A DNA stretch of 64,000 nt from Planococcus maritimus (GTDB lineage: Bacteria; Bacillota; Bacilli; Bacillales_A; Planococcaceae): assembly GCF_001592825.1 (NCBI RefSeq), contig NZ_LTZG01000052.1, positions 1 to 64,000 of the forward strand, in the 5' to 3' direction. Positions 26,498 to 35,019 of this stretch are shown here, piece by piece. Within the stretch, counting starts at the first letter, position 1; each line of letters opens with the position of its first letter. The translations under genes were made by a program, and so were the position numbers. The notes under the pieces were generated by a model. It did no database searches and was not told the DNA's origin. It saw nothing but the letters and a program-made list of their open reading frames with translations.

Positions 26498-26815
26498 CTA
26501 TAGATAATAAAGAGAAATCCAAATCACATGAAGCAGCAATATGCCGCCATAAACGATATTGGCCACTAAAAGAAAATAACGCCAGAGCCTGGATTCGAGT
26601 CGCACAAGTGAGGTAAATAGAAACGCGGCAAGGCAAACCGATAACAAAAGTTTAACCGTAAAGACCGCAAGCGGCGACAATCCGCTAAGCAAAGGATTCG
26701 CTTCTTCAATCGCTCCTGTAAGCAGTCCCCAATAGGTCAAAATCCCATCTACTAAATTCAATACGACCAATGCCCCAATCGGTTTTTTCAACGGCGTTGA
26801 TATCGGCTTGGACAT
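26498..26815 (-). CDS. DUF5658-like small membrane protein
   Basis: A 105-aa protein with three predicted transmembrane helices and the LNLVDGILTYWGL...EANPLLSG pattern I associate with DUF5658. Function unknown. The frame starts at GTG 26824, but the ATG at 26815 has GAGGGG 8 nt upstream. Confidence 0.75.
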   Translation of the reverse strand: MSKPISTPLKKPIGALVVLNLVDGILTYWGLLTGAIEEANPLLSGLSPLAVFTVKLLLSVCLAAFLFTSLVRLESRLWRYFLLVANIVYGGILLLHVIWISLYYL

Positions 26816-26858
26816 GTCACGCACCCCTCTTTCCTGTTAATTATTTTTTTTATGGATA

Positions 26859-26893
26859 AAAAAGGCATCCAATCAGTTAGACTGATTGGATGC
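26859..26893 (-). terminator. Terminator of the SDR gene
   Basis: GCATCCAATCAG and CTGATTGGATGC form a 12-bp stem; the minus strand continues with CTTTTTTATCC. Confidence 0.88.
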
Positions 26894-26903
26894 TTGAAAA
26901 CCT

Positions 26904-27758
26904 TTAATATGGCGTGCCTCCGTTTATATGGAGTACTTGGCCTGTGACGTAGGATGAATCGTCTGAAGCTAAATACACATAACCTGGAGCTAGTTCATCG
27001 GGCTGTCCTGGCCGACCAAGCGGCGTGTTACTTCCAAAGCCCTCGACATCTTCTTCGGGGAAGGAAGCCGGAATGAGCGGAGTCCAAATCGGTCCCGGTG
27101 CCACACCGTTGACCCGGATGCCTTCTTTAGCGAGCGATCCGGATAAGGCACGAGTGAATGCCAGGATAGCCCCTTTTGTAGACGAATAATCAATGAGGCT
27201 TGGCTCGCCGCGGAAAGCGGTGATCGACGTTGTGTTGATGATCGATGCGCCTGGCTTCAAATGATCGAGGGCAGCTTTTGTTAGATGGAACATGCTGAAG
27301 ACATTCGTCCGGAAAGTTTTCTCCAGCTGCTCGGCCGTAATGTCCCGAAGCGATTTTTGCACATGCTGCTCTGCGGCATTGTTGACCAGCACATCGAGTT
27401 TTCCGAATGCCTCTATCACTTTGGAGATGGCTTGCTGGCAAAATGCTTCATCACCGATATCTCCAGCGATGAGCAGGCAATTGCGCCCTTCTTTTTCGAC
27501 GAGCTGTTTTGTTTCCTCAGCATCTTCATGTTCATCTAAATAGGAAATCGCTACATCTGCTCCTTCTTTTGCAAAAGCGATGGCGATGGCTCGGCCGATT
27601 CCGCTATCGCCTCCAGTGATAAGCGCGGTTTTGCCAGGCAACCGATGCGAAGCCCCTGCCAGATTCCCCTGAAAATCCGGATGCGGTTCCATTTTGTTCT
27701 CAAATCCAGGCTGGCGCTCCTGATGCTGCGCCGGCACTTTTTCCACTTTATCTGCCAT
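26904..27758 (-). CDS. SDR-family oxidoreductase, YhdF/YdaD-like
   Basis: A 284-aa short-chain dehydrogenase. It has the NAD(P) loop TGGDSGIGRA, the NNAA motif, and the catalytic Ser-Tyr-Lys (TTSIT...YSSTKGA). The N-terminal extension of about 40 residues (QERQPGFENKMEPHP) before the Rossmann fold is typical of the YhdF/YdaD group, which in B. subtilis are SigB-dependent general stress proteins. The frame is open from 27953, but the ATG at 27758 has GGAGG at 6 nt. A SigB-like promoter lies upstream. Confidence 0.92.
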   Translation of the reverse strand: MADKVEKVPAQHQERQPGFENKMEPHPDFQGNLAGASHRLPGKTALITGGDSGIGRAIAIAFAKEGADVAISYLDEHEDAEETKQLVEKEGRNCLLIAGDIGDEAFCQQAISKVIEAFGKLDVLVNNAAEQHVQKSLRDITAEQLEKTFRTNVFSMFHLTKAALDHLKPGASIINTTSITAFRGEPSLIDYSSTKGAILAFTRALSGSLAKEGIRVNGVAPGPIWTPLIPASFPEEDVEGFGSNTPLGRPGQPDELAPGYVYLASDDSSYVTGQVLHINGGTPY

Positions 27759-27798
27759 CAAGTACCTCCACCTTTCTCGGGTTTCCTGTGTGTTTCGT

Positions 27799-27824
27799 TT
27801 TCCCCTTCCGCGTTCTCCTAAAAC
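27799..27824 (-). promoter_or_regulatory. Candidate SigB promoter of the SDR gene
   Basis: On the minus strand GTTTTA, 14 nt, GGGAAA. Both boxes deviate by one or two bases from consensus, but spacing is right and the gene family is SigB-dependent in B. subtilis. Confidence 0.5.
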
Positions 27825-27842
27825 ATGGAACCGGCGATAGGC

Positions 27843-27881
27843 AAAAAACCAGCTGCCCCATTCCATCCGGGCAGCTGGTTT
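27843..27881 (-). terminator. Terminator of the MFS gene at 27886
   Basis: AAACCAGCTGCCC and GGGCAGCTGGTTT arms, followed on the minus strand by TTTTTTGCC. Confidence 0.87.
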
Positions 27882-27885
27882 CGAT

Positions 27886-29175
27886 TCAGGATAAAGCTTT
27901 ATGGAGCGATTTTTTTGCAAGTTCCGGGTAAGCTTCGCGAATGATGGAAGCACGCATGCTGTAAGCGGTCAAGACCAACAAGCATAGGCTGCAAGCCCAT
28001 AATACATACTGTGCCGGCACCAAATCGTAAAGCAGGCCGAACAATAAGTACCCGAGCGGCATCATCGCCATTGCCATCGATTCCAAGATGCCAAAGACGC
28101 GCCCGCGGTATTCTTCGTCGACGTCTTTTTGCATCATGACCCCGATTGGCGTATTGACGAAGACGTTCGAAATGCCAAACCCGAGCATCAAGACGAGCAG
28201 ATAGATGACATTCCCCCAATAGGACAAGCCGGCGACAAGCGGCAGCGACACCGCTGCGAGCAATAGCGACATGACGATAATAGCGCGTTTGGAAAATTGC
28301 AGCGGGAACCTGACTTCCTTGCGCACCGAGAAATAAATCGATGCCAGCAGCATGCCGAGCGCAATCATCGCTTCAATAAAGCCGAAATGCGTCGCTTGCA
28401 CGTTTAATTGTTGGACGGCGATGAATGGCAAGCCGATCATCAAAGCGGAAAAGAAGAAATTCAAGCCGACAGCCGTTGTAACAATCACAGTGATGACGCG
28501 ATTTTTACGCAAATAAGCGGCTCCTTCTTTCATGCCTTGCCAGACACCTGGCTTGTCTTTTGCCTCTTCTGCTTCAATGCGTTTCGTATAGAGCCGGAAA
28601 TTCATCGTCGCTTCTAGCATTGCGGCAAGTGCATAGGCAATCACTTGAATCATCAGGAAGACGTTCATCGAGACGAAGCCGAACAGCATGCCGCCGACGA
28701 CCGGCCCGCCGATCGTTGCGATAGCGAGTGCCGATTGGTTATAGCCCATCGCTTTTTGGATACGGTCAGGATCGATCAAATTAGCGATGGAAGAAGAAAA
28801 GGCGACGCTCGTAAACATGGAACTGACAGAAATCAACGCAGTCGCGGTGTAGATTGCCGCAAGTGACAGCCCATTTGACCAACTGTAAAGCAAGAGCCCA
28901 CCAACAGAAACGACGCTCGCCGCTTGAGATAAGAGCACTACGGCTTTTTTTGGATAATTATCCGCGATATACCCGGCAAATGGGGCTAGCAAAGTCCGGG
29001 GCAGAATGCTGCAAATCAAATTGACGGCGAAACTGGCGGCAGAACCGGTCAAAGCCAGGACGTAGAGGCTGATACCAAATGCGTAAACCGAACTGCCAAA
29101 TGTGGAAATCAATTTACTGATGGTGAATGTGTACAGATGATACGTTGCCTGTTTGATTTTACCCGCTTCGTTCAT
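27886..29175 (-). CDS. MFS transporter, MFS_3 / macrolide-efflux-like
   Basis: A 429-aa major facilitator with 12 helices, similar in layout to the enterobactin/macrolide exporter group (MFS_3): FAGYIADNYPKKAVVLLSQ is its motif A equivalent, and GYNQSALAIATIGGPVVGG its helix 5. The substrate is unknown. Two identical-arm palindromes flank its promoter (29200-29270), indicating tight repression. The divergent neighbour is a helix-turn-helix regulator. Confidence 0.87.
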   Translation of the reverse strand: MNEAGKIKQATYHLYTFTISKLISTFGSSVYAFGISLYVLALTGSAASFAVNLICSILPRTLLAPFAGYIADNYPKKAVVLLSQAASVVSVGGLLLYSWSNGLSLAAIYTATALISVSSMFTSVAFSSSIANLIDPDRIQKAMGYNQSALAIATIGGPVVGGMLFGFVSMNVFLMIQVIAYALAAMLEATMNFRLYTKRIEAEEAKDKPGVWQGMKEGAAYLRKNRVITVIVTTAVGLNFFFSALMIGLPFIAVQQLNVQATHFGFIEAMIALGMLLASIYFSVRKEVRFPLQFSKRAIIVMSLLLAAVSLPLVAGLSYWGNVIYLLVLMLGFGISNVFVNTPIGVMMQKDVDEEYRGRVFGILESMAMAMMPLGYLLFGLLYDLVPAQYVLWACSLCLLVLTAYSMRASIIREAYPELAKKSLHKALS

Positions 29176-29199
29176 GTTACTCGCTCCCTTTTTAAAAAA

Positions 29200-29216
29200 G
29201 TTTAATTTAATTAAAC
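29200..29216. promoter_or_regulatory. Operator O1 (palindrome) of the MFS gene
   Basis: GTTTAATTTAATTAAAC, a perfect 7-bp inverted repeat with a 3-nt centre. It covers the expected transcription start, just downstream of the -10 at 29219-29224. Confidence 0.72.
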
Positions 29217-29218
29217 AA

Positions 29219-29247
29219 AATATATCATGCTTTTATTCGCATTGCAA
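29219..29247 (-). promoter_or_regulatory. Sigma-A promoter of the MFS gene
   Basis: On the minus strand TTGCAA, 17 nt, TATATT. It lies between the two palindromes O1 and O2. Confidence 0.75.
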
Positions 29248-29253
29248 GAGAAA

Positions 29254-29270
29254 GTTTAATATAATTAAAC
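29254..29270. promoter_or_regulatory. Operator O2 (palindrome) of the MFS gene
   Basis: GTTTAATATAATTAAAC has the same 7-bp arms as O1 and starts exactly 54 bp from it, just upstream of the -35. The two-site layout could allow a looped or cooperatively bound repressor. Confidence 0.72.
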
Positions 29271-29392
29271 TAATGGTAATTGCTATTTTACAGGAGAGCG
29301 ACATTAATCTTCTCACTTCATTTACAATAGAAACAAAATGCGCTAAAGAACAGCACCAAGATGGTACATTATAAAAAAAAGCAGGTGAGTTT

Positions 29393-30622
29393 ATGGCAAC
29401 TTTGGGTGCACGCATTAAACAAATACGAAAAAAACAAGGCCTGACTTTGCAGGCGCTTGCCGGTGATGAGTTGTCGAAAGGCATGCTCAGTTTGATTGAG
29501 AACAATAAAGCGAATCCATCAATGGAGAGCCTTTCTTACATTGCGGAGCGGCTTGGGATTGATCGAACTGAATTGCTTCAGGAGATGCCGACCGCGGAGC
29601 TTCGATCGTTGCTTGATGAAATCGAGGAAAAACATCGCAATATCGCCGGTACAGGAGACAAAATGATAGCAGAATATGAGAAAATCGTAGAACGCATCCA
29701 TCCTTACGTAGACAAGTTGCCGTTTCGCTACGAATCTGCGCGGCTTCTCGAGATTTACAGCCGCTGCTGCTATCACACGAAACGTTTCGATTGGAAGCCG
29801 GCATTTGGTCGTGCGGAAGCGATTTACGAACAGCTGCATTTGATCAATTCTGTCGCTGACCTTCATATGTTCCGTGCGCTGATGAAATTGAGTGAGCGCA
29901 GGTATGAGGAGGCACTGGAGACTTTGCAAGCATCTCGCAAGATGTTTGAAGAGCAAGCTGGTGTGCTAGATCCGTTAAAAAAACTCGACTTTGATTATTA
30001 CGAATCGATTCTGTATTCCGCTACTGGAGATAAAGTAAATGCTCGCCGGCTGATGGAAGAGGCAATCACGTATTCCAAGGAACATCAGATTTTCTACCAA
30101 ATTAATGCGCTGTATCGCCTGGCAGGATTTGAAGCTTTGCTTGCAGGAGATTTGGAACTCAAAAACTATTACATCGGTAAACTCCGGCTGTTCGCCGAAT
30201 TTTCAGAGGACGAAGATATCACCGCTTATGCCAACGCAATCGAAATCCATTATTTCAATTCTTTCACTCATGAATATGAAAAAGCAGATCAATTGCTTGA
30301 AGAAAACCGTAAGCAAATGGGGATGGACGATTATTACTATTTGGAAAAAGGAAAAGCATTGTATGGAATGAAGCACTATGCTGAAGCACTGGATTACTTT
30401 AAACAACATCGCATGAACCCTTTTATGCCGCACCCATACGACTTATCGATGCATTATGAAAAAGAAGCTTATATGGCCTTAATCTATGAACAACTAGGTG
30501 ATCACGAACAAGCAAAAGTCTACGCGCAAAAGGCAAAAGAGCTGATTGAGCCGATGCCGGACCTTCCGTATAAGCAATTCATCCTGGAGACGTACCGGAA
30601 AATTTTTGACAAGGCAGGCTGA
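29393..30622 (+). CDS. XRE-type regulator with TPR repeats (PlcR/Rap-like layout)
   Basis: A 409-aa protein: an N-terminal Cro/XRE helix-turn-helix (LGARIKQIRKKQGLTLQALA, residues 3-60) and a long all-helical region of tetratricopeptide-type repeats, for example RRYEEALETLQASRKMFEEQ and KHYAEALDYFKQHR. This is the layout of RRNPP regulators (PlcR, Rgg, NprR), which can bind short peptides. No signal-peptide gene was found immediately downstream. It is divergent from the MFS gene and could be its regulator, but that is not shown. Confidence 0.88.
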   Translation: MATLGARIKQIRKKQGLTLQALAGDELSKGMLSLIENNKANPSMESLSYIAERLGIDRTELLQEMPTAELRSLLDEIEEKHRNIAGTGDKMIAEYEKIVERIHPYVDKLPFRYESARLLEIYSRCCYHTKRFDWKPAFGRAEAIYEQLHLINSVADLHMFRALMKLSERRYEEALETLQASRKMFEEQAGVLDPLKKLDFDYYESILYSATGDKVNARRLMEEAITYSKEHQIFYQINALYRLAGFEALLAGDLELKNYYIGKLRLFAEFSEDEDITAYANAIEIHYFNSFTHEYEKADQLLEENRKQMGMDDYYYLEKGKALYGMKHYAEALDYFKQHRMNPFMPHPYDLSMHYEKEAYMALIYEQLGDHEQAKVYAQKAKELIEPMPDLPYKQFILETYRKIFDKAG

Positions 30623-30652
30623 TCATTAGCGTCCACGGAAAAAACGACGGGA

Positions 30653-30688
30653 AAGATAAGCTTGAACTACGTGAGAGCTTATCTTTGC
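30653..30688 (+). terminator. Possible terminator of the XRE-TPR gene
   Basis: AAAGATAAGCT and AGCTTATCTTT can pair into an 11-bp stem around a 14-nt loop. The downstream T run is short (TTT within the stem), so termination may be weak. Confidence 0.45.
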
Positions 30689-30773
30689 GAAGTAATGCCC
30701 TGCATTATTAAGCAAAAACATTCATGGGCAACCGCTTCTTCAACTACTGAGACAAGGCTTTGATTCTAGAATA

Positions 30774-30808
30774 TAGAAAAGGCAGGAGACCCGAGTCTCC
30801 TGCCTTTT
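30774..30808 (-). terminator. Terminator of the FAD oxidoreductase gene
   Basis: AAAAGGCAGGAGA and TCTCCTGCCTTTT arms with a T run on the minus strand; the stop codon at 30810 follows the stem directly. Confidence 0.87.
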
Positions 30809-30809
30809 C

Positions 30810-31931
30810 TTATTTAAGTTCTTTGAAAGCTTCTTCAATATCATATAAGCTGACGTCGAGATCCAGGGTTTCGCCAATAGCAAGTTTCGCGAGCTGCATG
30901 CCGAGATACGGTCCCGCTGTAAGCCCTGATGCACCGAGTGCGTTGGCTGCGAACAGCTGCGTTTGCCCTGGCACTTGGCCGATAAATGGCAAGGCGCTCA
31001 GTGTGGCCGGGCGGAACCCTGTGGCTGCTCGCGTGAATTCAGCTGCGGCAAGCCCTGGCGCGACGTCCAAGGTTTTCTCCAAGATGTGAAAGATGCCGCC
31101 TGCGGTTAGTTTGTCATCGAATCCAACATTGTTCTCATGCGTCGCACCGGCAACAATGCGCCCGTCTTCAAACGGGACAATGTATTGCCCGAATGGCACC
31201 ATCGCCACCGGCCAGTCGCCCGTTTCCACAGCGTCATCTTGCAAATGCAGGATCTGCGCTTTTTGTGGAACGACCTTCAAATGGAGCCCGAGCGGTTTGA
31301 ATAACTCCGCTGCCCACGCTCCACCGGCAGAAATGATCCGGTCTGCCTGCATCTCTTCCCCGTTCACTTCCACGCCTGTCGCCTGCCCTTCTTCTATAAG
31401 TAGCTTGGCGTCACCTGTGATGAAACGCGTTCCTAATCGCTTGGCGGAACGAATGAGCGCATCGCGTATCGCACTGCCGTCCACACGTGCCGCCCCGCTG
31501 ACATACAAAGAGCCGTAGCGATCGCCGGCATACGGGAATCGAGCTTTTGTTTGTTCCGGGGTCAGCCGTTCAAGTTCACCCATTTCCGGCGAGCCTGCTT
31601 GGCGTTCGCGCGCTTTTTGTTCCATCTTGTCGAGTTTCGATTCTTCGTGGATGCTGACGATGCCCACTTGCTTATAGCCGGTCTCTTTCTCCCCGAGTGC
31701 TTCGAGTTCTTTAATAAGAACCGGGTAATAAGCAGCGCCATTTGACGCGAGACGGTACCAGGCCTGGTTGCGCCGTTGGGAGATCCACGGGCAGACAATC
31801 CCTGCTGCCGCGCCGGTTGCCTGGCCACGGTCCGCCCGGTCAATCAATGTGACGCTATTCCCTGCTTTTGCTGCGTAGTATGCTGCACTCGCCCCGACAA
31901 TGCCAGAGCCGATGATGACGATAGACTTCAT
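30810..31931 (-). CDS. FAD-dependent D-amino-acid/glycine oxidase-type enzyme
   Basis: A 373-aa DAO-family flavoprotein. The FAD-binding GxGxxG is IGSGIVGASAAYYAAKAG at the N-terminus, and the C-terminal GASGLTAGPYLG returns to the FAD. It oxidises an amine or amino acid, probably in the cytoplasm or at the membrane face. Glycine oxidase (ThiO), D-amino-acid oxidase and sarcosine oxidase share this fold; no thiamine genes are nearby, so ThiO is not supported. It is monocistronic. Confidence 0.87.
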   Translation of the reverse strand: MKSIVIIGSGIVGASAAYYAAKAGNSVTLIDRADRGQATGAAAGIVCPWISQRRNQAWYRLASNGAAYYPVLIKELEALGEKETGYKQVGIVSIHEESKLDKMEQKARERQAGSPEMGELERLTPEQTKARFPYAGDRYGSLYVSGAARVDGSAIRDALIRSAKRLGTRFITGDAKLLIEEGQATGVEVNGEEMQADRIISAGGAWAAELFKPLGLHLKVVPQKAQILHLQDDAVETGDWPVAMVPFGQYIVPFEDGRIVAGATHENNVGFDDKLTAGGIFHILEKTLDVAPGLAAAEFTRAATGFRPATLSALPFIGQVPGQTQLFAANALGASGLTAGPYLGMQLAKLAIGETLDLDVSLYDIEEAFKELK

Positions 31932-32011
31932 TTTTCTGCACCTTGCTTCCTTGACAATCTTTTGTCCATTCTATCGAATTGTGTCAGGAGACTCAAATCC
32001 GGCTGAGCTGG

Positions 32012-32035
32012 ATTTGAAATTTACATTTCGGGTAA
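32012..32035 (+). promoter_or_regulatory. Candidate SigB promoter of the MBL-fold gene
   Basis: ATTTGA, 12 nt, GGGTAA; the -35 is one base from GTTTGA and the -10 fits the SigB pattern. It lies about 55 nt before the start codon. Confidence 0.45.
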
Positions 32036-32089
32036 AGCAATCATATGAAGAAAATCTAATGGATGAATTTGAAGGAGGAATCAATCGTT

Positions 32090-32935
32090 ATGGAACGTAG
32101 CACTGAAACCGAAGCTCCCTTGCCAATCACATCGATACGCAGCGGTTCGGGCATCGAAATTGCTCCGGATGCGTATTGCTACACGACGAAAATTTCCAAT
32201 GTCTTCTTAATCGGCAACCCCGCCACCAGCCCGCAATGGGTGTTGGTGGATGCTGGCATGCCACATTCCGCGGAAAAGATTTTAAAGGAAGCAGAAAAAC
32301 GTTTCGGCCCCGATCAACAATTGCAGGCAATCTTGCTGACGCACGGACACTTCGACCATGTTGGCGCACTTATCGACATCCTTGAAAAGCATCCCGTCCC
32401 AGTCTATGCACATCCAAACGAAATTCCTTACTTGAATGGAAGCGAAGATTACCCAGAGCCTGATTCCAGCGTAGAAGGCGGGATGGTCGCGAAAATCTCC
32501 AAGACTTTCCCCGTCAAAGCAATCGATATTTCCGAACACCTGGTTGAACTTCCCCCAGATGGCAGCATTCCGAACTTACCGAATTGGCGCTGGCTCCATA
32601 CCCCTGGCCATACAAAAGGCCATGTCTCGTTCTTTAAGGACGCTGGCCGCGTACTGATCGCGGGAGATGCATTTGTCACAGTCAAGCAGGATTCCCTTTA
32701 TAAAGTGATGCGCCAGAAAAAAGAAGTCCACGGCCCACCGGTGTATTTAACGACCAATTGGCGTGTTGCCTGGGAATCAGTGTCGAAACTTGCAGATCTG
32801 AAACCGTCTTACGCCGCTACCGGCCACGGCAAACCGATGAAAGGTTCCGCCTTGGCTAAAGGCCTTGTCGAACTGGCGAATCAGTTTCCGGATGTCGCCG
32901 TTCCAGCCCACGGAAAATTTGTCCATACGAAATGA
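32090..32935 (+). CDS. Metallo-beta-lactamase-fold hydrolase
   Basis: A 281-aa MBL-fold enzyme with the two-metal motif THGHFDH near residue 84, a second His in HTPGHTKGHVS and an Asp in IAGDAF. This fold includes glyoxalase II, lactonases and thiolesterases; the specific substrate cannot be deduced. A frame opens at 32063, but AAGGAGG lies inside it and points to the ATG at 32090. It is flanked by its own candidate SigB promoter and a terminator. Confidence 0.88.
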   Translation: MERSTETEAPLPITSIRSGSGIEIAPDAYCYTTKISNVFLIGNPATSPQWVLVDAGMPHSAEKILKEAEKRFGPDQQLQAILLTHGHFDHVGALIDILEKHPVPVYAHPNEIPYLNGSEDYPEPDSSVEGGMVAKISKTFPVKAIDISEHLVELPPDGSIPNLPNWRWLHTPGHTKGHVSFFKDAGRVLIAGDAFVTVKQDSLYKVMRQKKEVHGPPVYLTTNWRVAWESVSKLADLKPSYAATGHGKPMKGSALAKGLVELANQFPDVAVPAHGKFVHTK

Positions 32936-32943
32936 CCGGTTGA

Positions 32944-32972
32944 AAGAGCGCTTTGACAGGCGCTCTTTTTTT
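32944..32972 (+). terminator. Terminator of the MBL-fold gene
   Basis: AAGAGCGC-tttgacag-GCGCTCTT followed by T5. Confidence 0.87.
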
Positions 32973-33007
32973 AATGAAGAAAAGTTTTGGAACTTTTCAG
33001 AAACCCT

Positions 33008-33033
33008 GTTTATCATTCCCTAAATATGGGTAT
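33008..33033 (+). promoter_or_regulatory. SigB-type promoter of the SPS/SPP-like operon
   Basis: GTTTAT, 14 nt, GGGTAT: the -10 is perfect and the -35 differs by one base from the SigB consensus. The start point would be about 33040, some 53 nt before the first gene. No competing sigma-A promoter of equal quality is seen in this gap. Confidence 0.8.
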
Positions 33034-33092
33034 AGATAATATGCACTCCCGCCTTTTGTGGGGGAGGAACTAATGAACGGAGATGAACGACA

Positions 33093-34355
33093 ATGACTAA
33101 ACAAGTGCTTTTTGTATCAGACCATGGCGATCCTTTGGCAAAGCTCGGCGGGAAACAAGCAGGCGGCCAAAACAATTACGTCAAGCAACTGGCACTCGCT
33201 CTTGAAAATAGAGGGTGGCAAGTTGATGTCGTTACCCATTGGTGCGATGAAAATGCCCCACAAATTGAACATTTCGGCGAACACTGCCGAGTGATCCGTG
33301 TCGAAGCAGGCGTTAAAGGATTCGTTTCGAAAAATGAAATGTACTCCATGCTTCCGGCTTTTTATGAAGAAATGAAGCGCTTATTGCCGCTTTCAACTTA
33401 TGATATCGTCCATACCCATTATTGGCTGTCAGGATTGATCGGCAAGAAACTCAAAGAAGAATTCGGCTTGCCTTACATCCATACTTCTCATTCACTCGGC
33501 TGGGCTAAAGAAGAAGCAACCGGCACCCATGATGCCCGCCGCGAAAAAGCGGAAGAAACCGTACTCGCCCATAGCGACCACATCCTGGCGACAACCAATA
33601 CAGAAAAGCAAGTGATCAAAGAAAACGTCCCTGCTGCTTCTCCCATCTCAGTAATCCCCATCGGAGTCGACGAGGCGTTCCGCGTCCGCGGCAGCCGTCA
33701 TCACATCCGAAAAAAATTCGGCTACGAAGACCCTCTCTTCGTCTTTGCAGGCCGTCTCGAAGCGACCAAAGGCATTTTCACTTTATTGAAAGCCTTCAAG
33801 CTTCTTGCGGAAAAAAGCCGAGACCGCTATACGCCTGAACTAGTGATTGCCGGCGGCGAACCCGATGCGATCGATTCGAAAACAGGCTTGCCGAAAGACC
33901 CGGAACTGCGCCAAGCAGTGAAAGGCATCGAACAGCATGTCCGCTTTGTCGGGCCTAAAGACCAGGAGCAATTGGCCTTGCTGTTCAACTCAGCTACCGC
34001 TACCATCGTTCCAAGTTTCTACGAATCGTTCGGCATGGTCGCAGCCGAAGCACAAGCTTGCGGCAGTCCTGTCATCGCCTCGAAAGTCGGCGGTTTGAAG
34101 AATGTCGTGGAAGATGGCGTCAGCGGCTTGCTCGTTAAAGCACAGAACGAAATCGACCTGGCGATTGCCATGGAAGTGCTATCCGTCAACTCGTTGCTGG
34201 TGGAGCGCCTGAGCCGCCAAGCGGTGCGCATCGCCCGCAAAGATTTCAATTGGGAAAGCATTTCGAAAAAAATAAATACATTGTATGAGGTGATGATCCG
34301 TGAACGGAGCAACGCACTTGCTGGCGACCGACCTGGACGGAACCTTAGTCGGTGA
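33093..34355 (+). CDS. Sucrose-phosphate-synthase-like glycosyltransferase (GT4)
   Basis: A 420-aa GT-B fold glycosyltransferase of family GT4. An N-terminal GGKQAGGQNNYVKQLALAL loop, the HTHYWLSGLIG and TSHSLGWAK pieces, then R-E-KAEE-VLAHSD and the C-terminal EX7E signature (ESFGMVAAE near residue 311) follow the pattern of bacterial sucrose-phosphate synthases such as the Halothermothrix enzyme. The next gene is a sucrose-phosphatase-like HAD, overlapping by 56 bp. Together they would make a non-reducing disaccharide, most simply sucrose from UDP-glucose and fructose-6-phosphate. Mannosylfructose synthesis uses the same architecture, so the sugar is not certain. A SigB-type promoter drives it, which fits an osmoprotectant role. 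Confidence 0.82.
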   Translation: MTKQVLFVSDHGDPLAKLGGKQAGGQNNYVKQLALALENRGWQVDVVTHWCDENAPQIEHFGEHCRVIRVEAGVKGFVSKNEMYSMLPAFYEEMKRLLPLSTYDIVHTHYWLSGLIGKKLKEEFGLPYIHTSHSLGWAKEEATGTHDARREKAEETVLAHSDHILATTNTEKQVIKENVPAASPISVIPIGVDEAFRVRGSRHHIRKKFGYEDPLFVFAGRLEATKGIFTLLKAFKLLAEKSRDRYTPELVIAGGEPDAIDSKTGLPKDPELRQAVKGIEQHVRFVGPKDQEQLALLFNSATATIVPSFYESFGMVAAEAQACGSPVIASKVGGLKNVVEDGVSGLLVKAQNEIDLAIAMEVLSVNSLLVERLSRQAVRIARKDFNWESISKKINTLYEVMIRERSNALAGDRPGRNLSR

Positions 34356-35019
34356 TAGAGCCGGGCTCCAGGAATTGCTGGATTTTTATGAACAGCAGCC
34401 TTACGAAGTCGGCTTGATCTACATCACCGGCCGCCATCTTGCTTCTGCGCGCCAGCTGATCGCAGATGAAGGGCTTCCGATTCCACACGCGCTTGTTACG
34501 GATGTCGGCACTGAAATCTATACAGGGGGCGACTTCCAGAAAGACGAAAAATGGGAAGCACGCCTGATGGAAGAATGGAAACCCCAGCACGTCGAAAAGC
34601 TGGCGCAGTCCATCGATGGGCTGACGCCACAAGAACTTCCTGTGAACAGCCGCCGCTCCTATCACGTTACCGATGCCCAAGCGGTCGAGCAATTCCGTAC
34701 CCTGCTCGAAGCCCAATCAGTCCCGCATAAATTGATCTTCAGCGGCGGCAAGGATTTGGATATCCTTCCCCCTGCAAGCGGAAAAGGCCAGGCGCTCAGC
34801 TATTTGCTTGAACGCCACGGCATTTCCGATGCGAAACTATTGGTTGCTGGCGATTCCGGAAATGATTTGGAAATGTTGACACTCGGCTTTCCTTCCGTCA
34901 TTGTCGGAAACGCCCAGCCAGAACTCAAGAACCACGAAGAGCATCCGCTCATTTTCCGTGCGAACCGCCATTGTGCCGGTGGAATTTACGAAGCATGGAA
35001 CCATTTCCATGCAGACTGA
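34300..35019 (+). CDS. Sucrose-6-phosphate-phosphatase-like HAD enzyme
   Basis: A 239-aa HAD phosphatase of the S6PP group. The nucleophile motif is ATDLDGTLVGD (Asp 11 and 13), the cap carries SGGKDLDILPPASGKGQAL, the Mg site is VAGDSGNDLEM, and the end has NAQPEL and RHCAGGIYEA, all close to cyanobacterial and plant sucrose-phosphate phosphatase. It would remove the phosphate made by the preceding synthase. It starts with GTG after GAGGTG and overlaps the upstream gene by 56 bp in another frame, so translation is likely coupled. Confidence 0.85.
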   Translation: MNGATHLLATDLDGTLVGDRAGLQELLDFYEQQPYEVGLIYITGRHLASARQLIADEGLPIPHALVTDVGTEIYTGGDFQKDEKWEARLMEEWKPQHVEKLAQSIDGLTPQELPVNSRRSYHVTDAQAVEQFRTLLEAQSVPHKLIFSGGKDLDILPPASGKGQALSYLLERHGISDAKLLVAGDSGNDLEMLTLGFPSVIVGNAQPELKNHEEHPLIFRANRHCAGGIYEAWNHFHAD

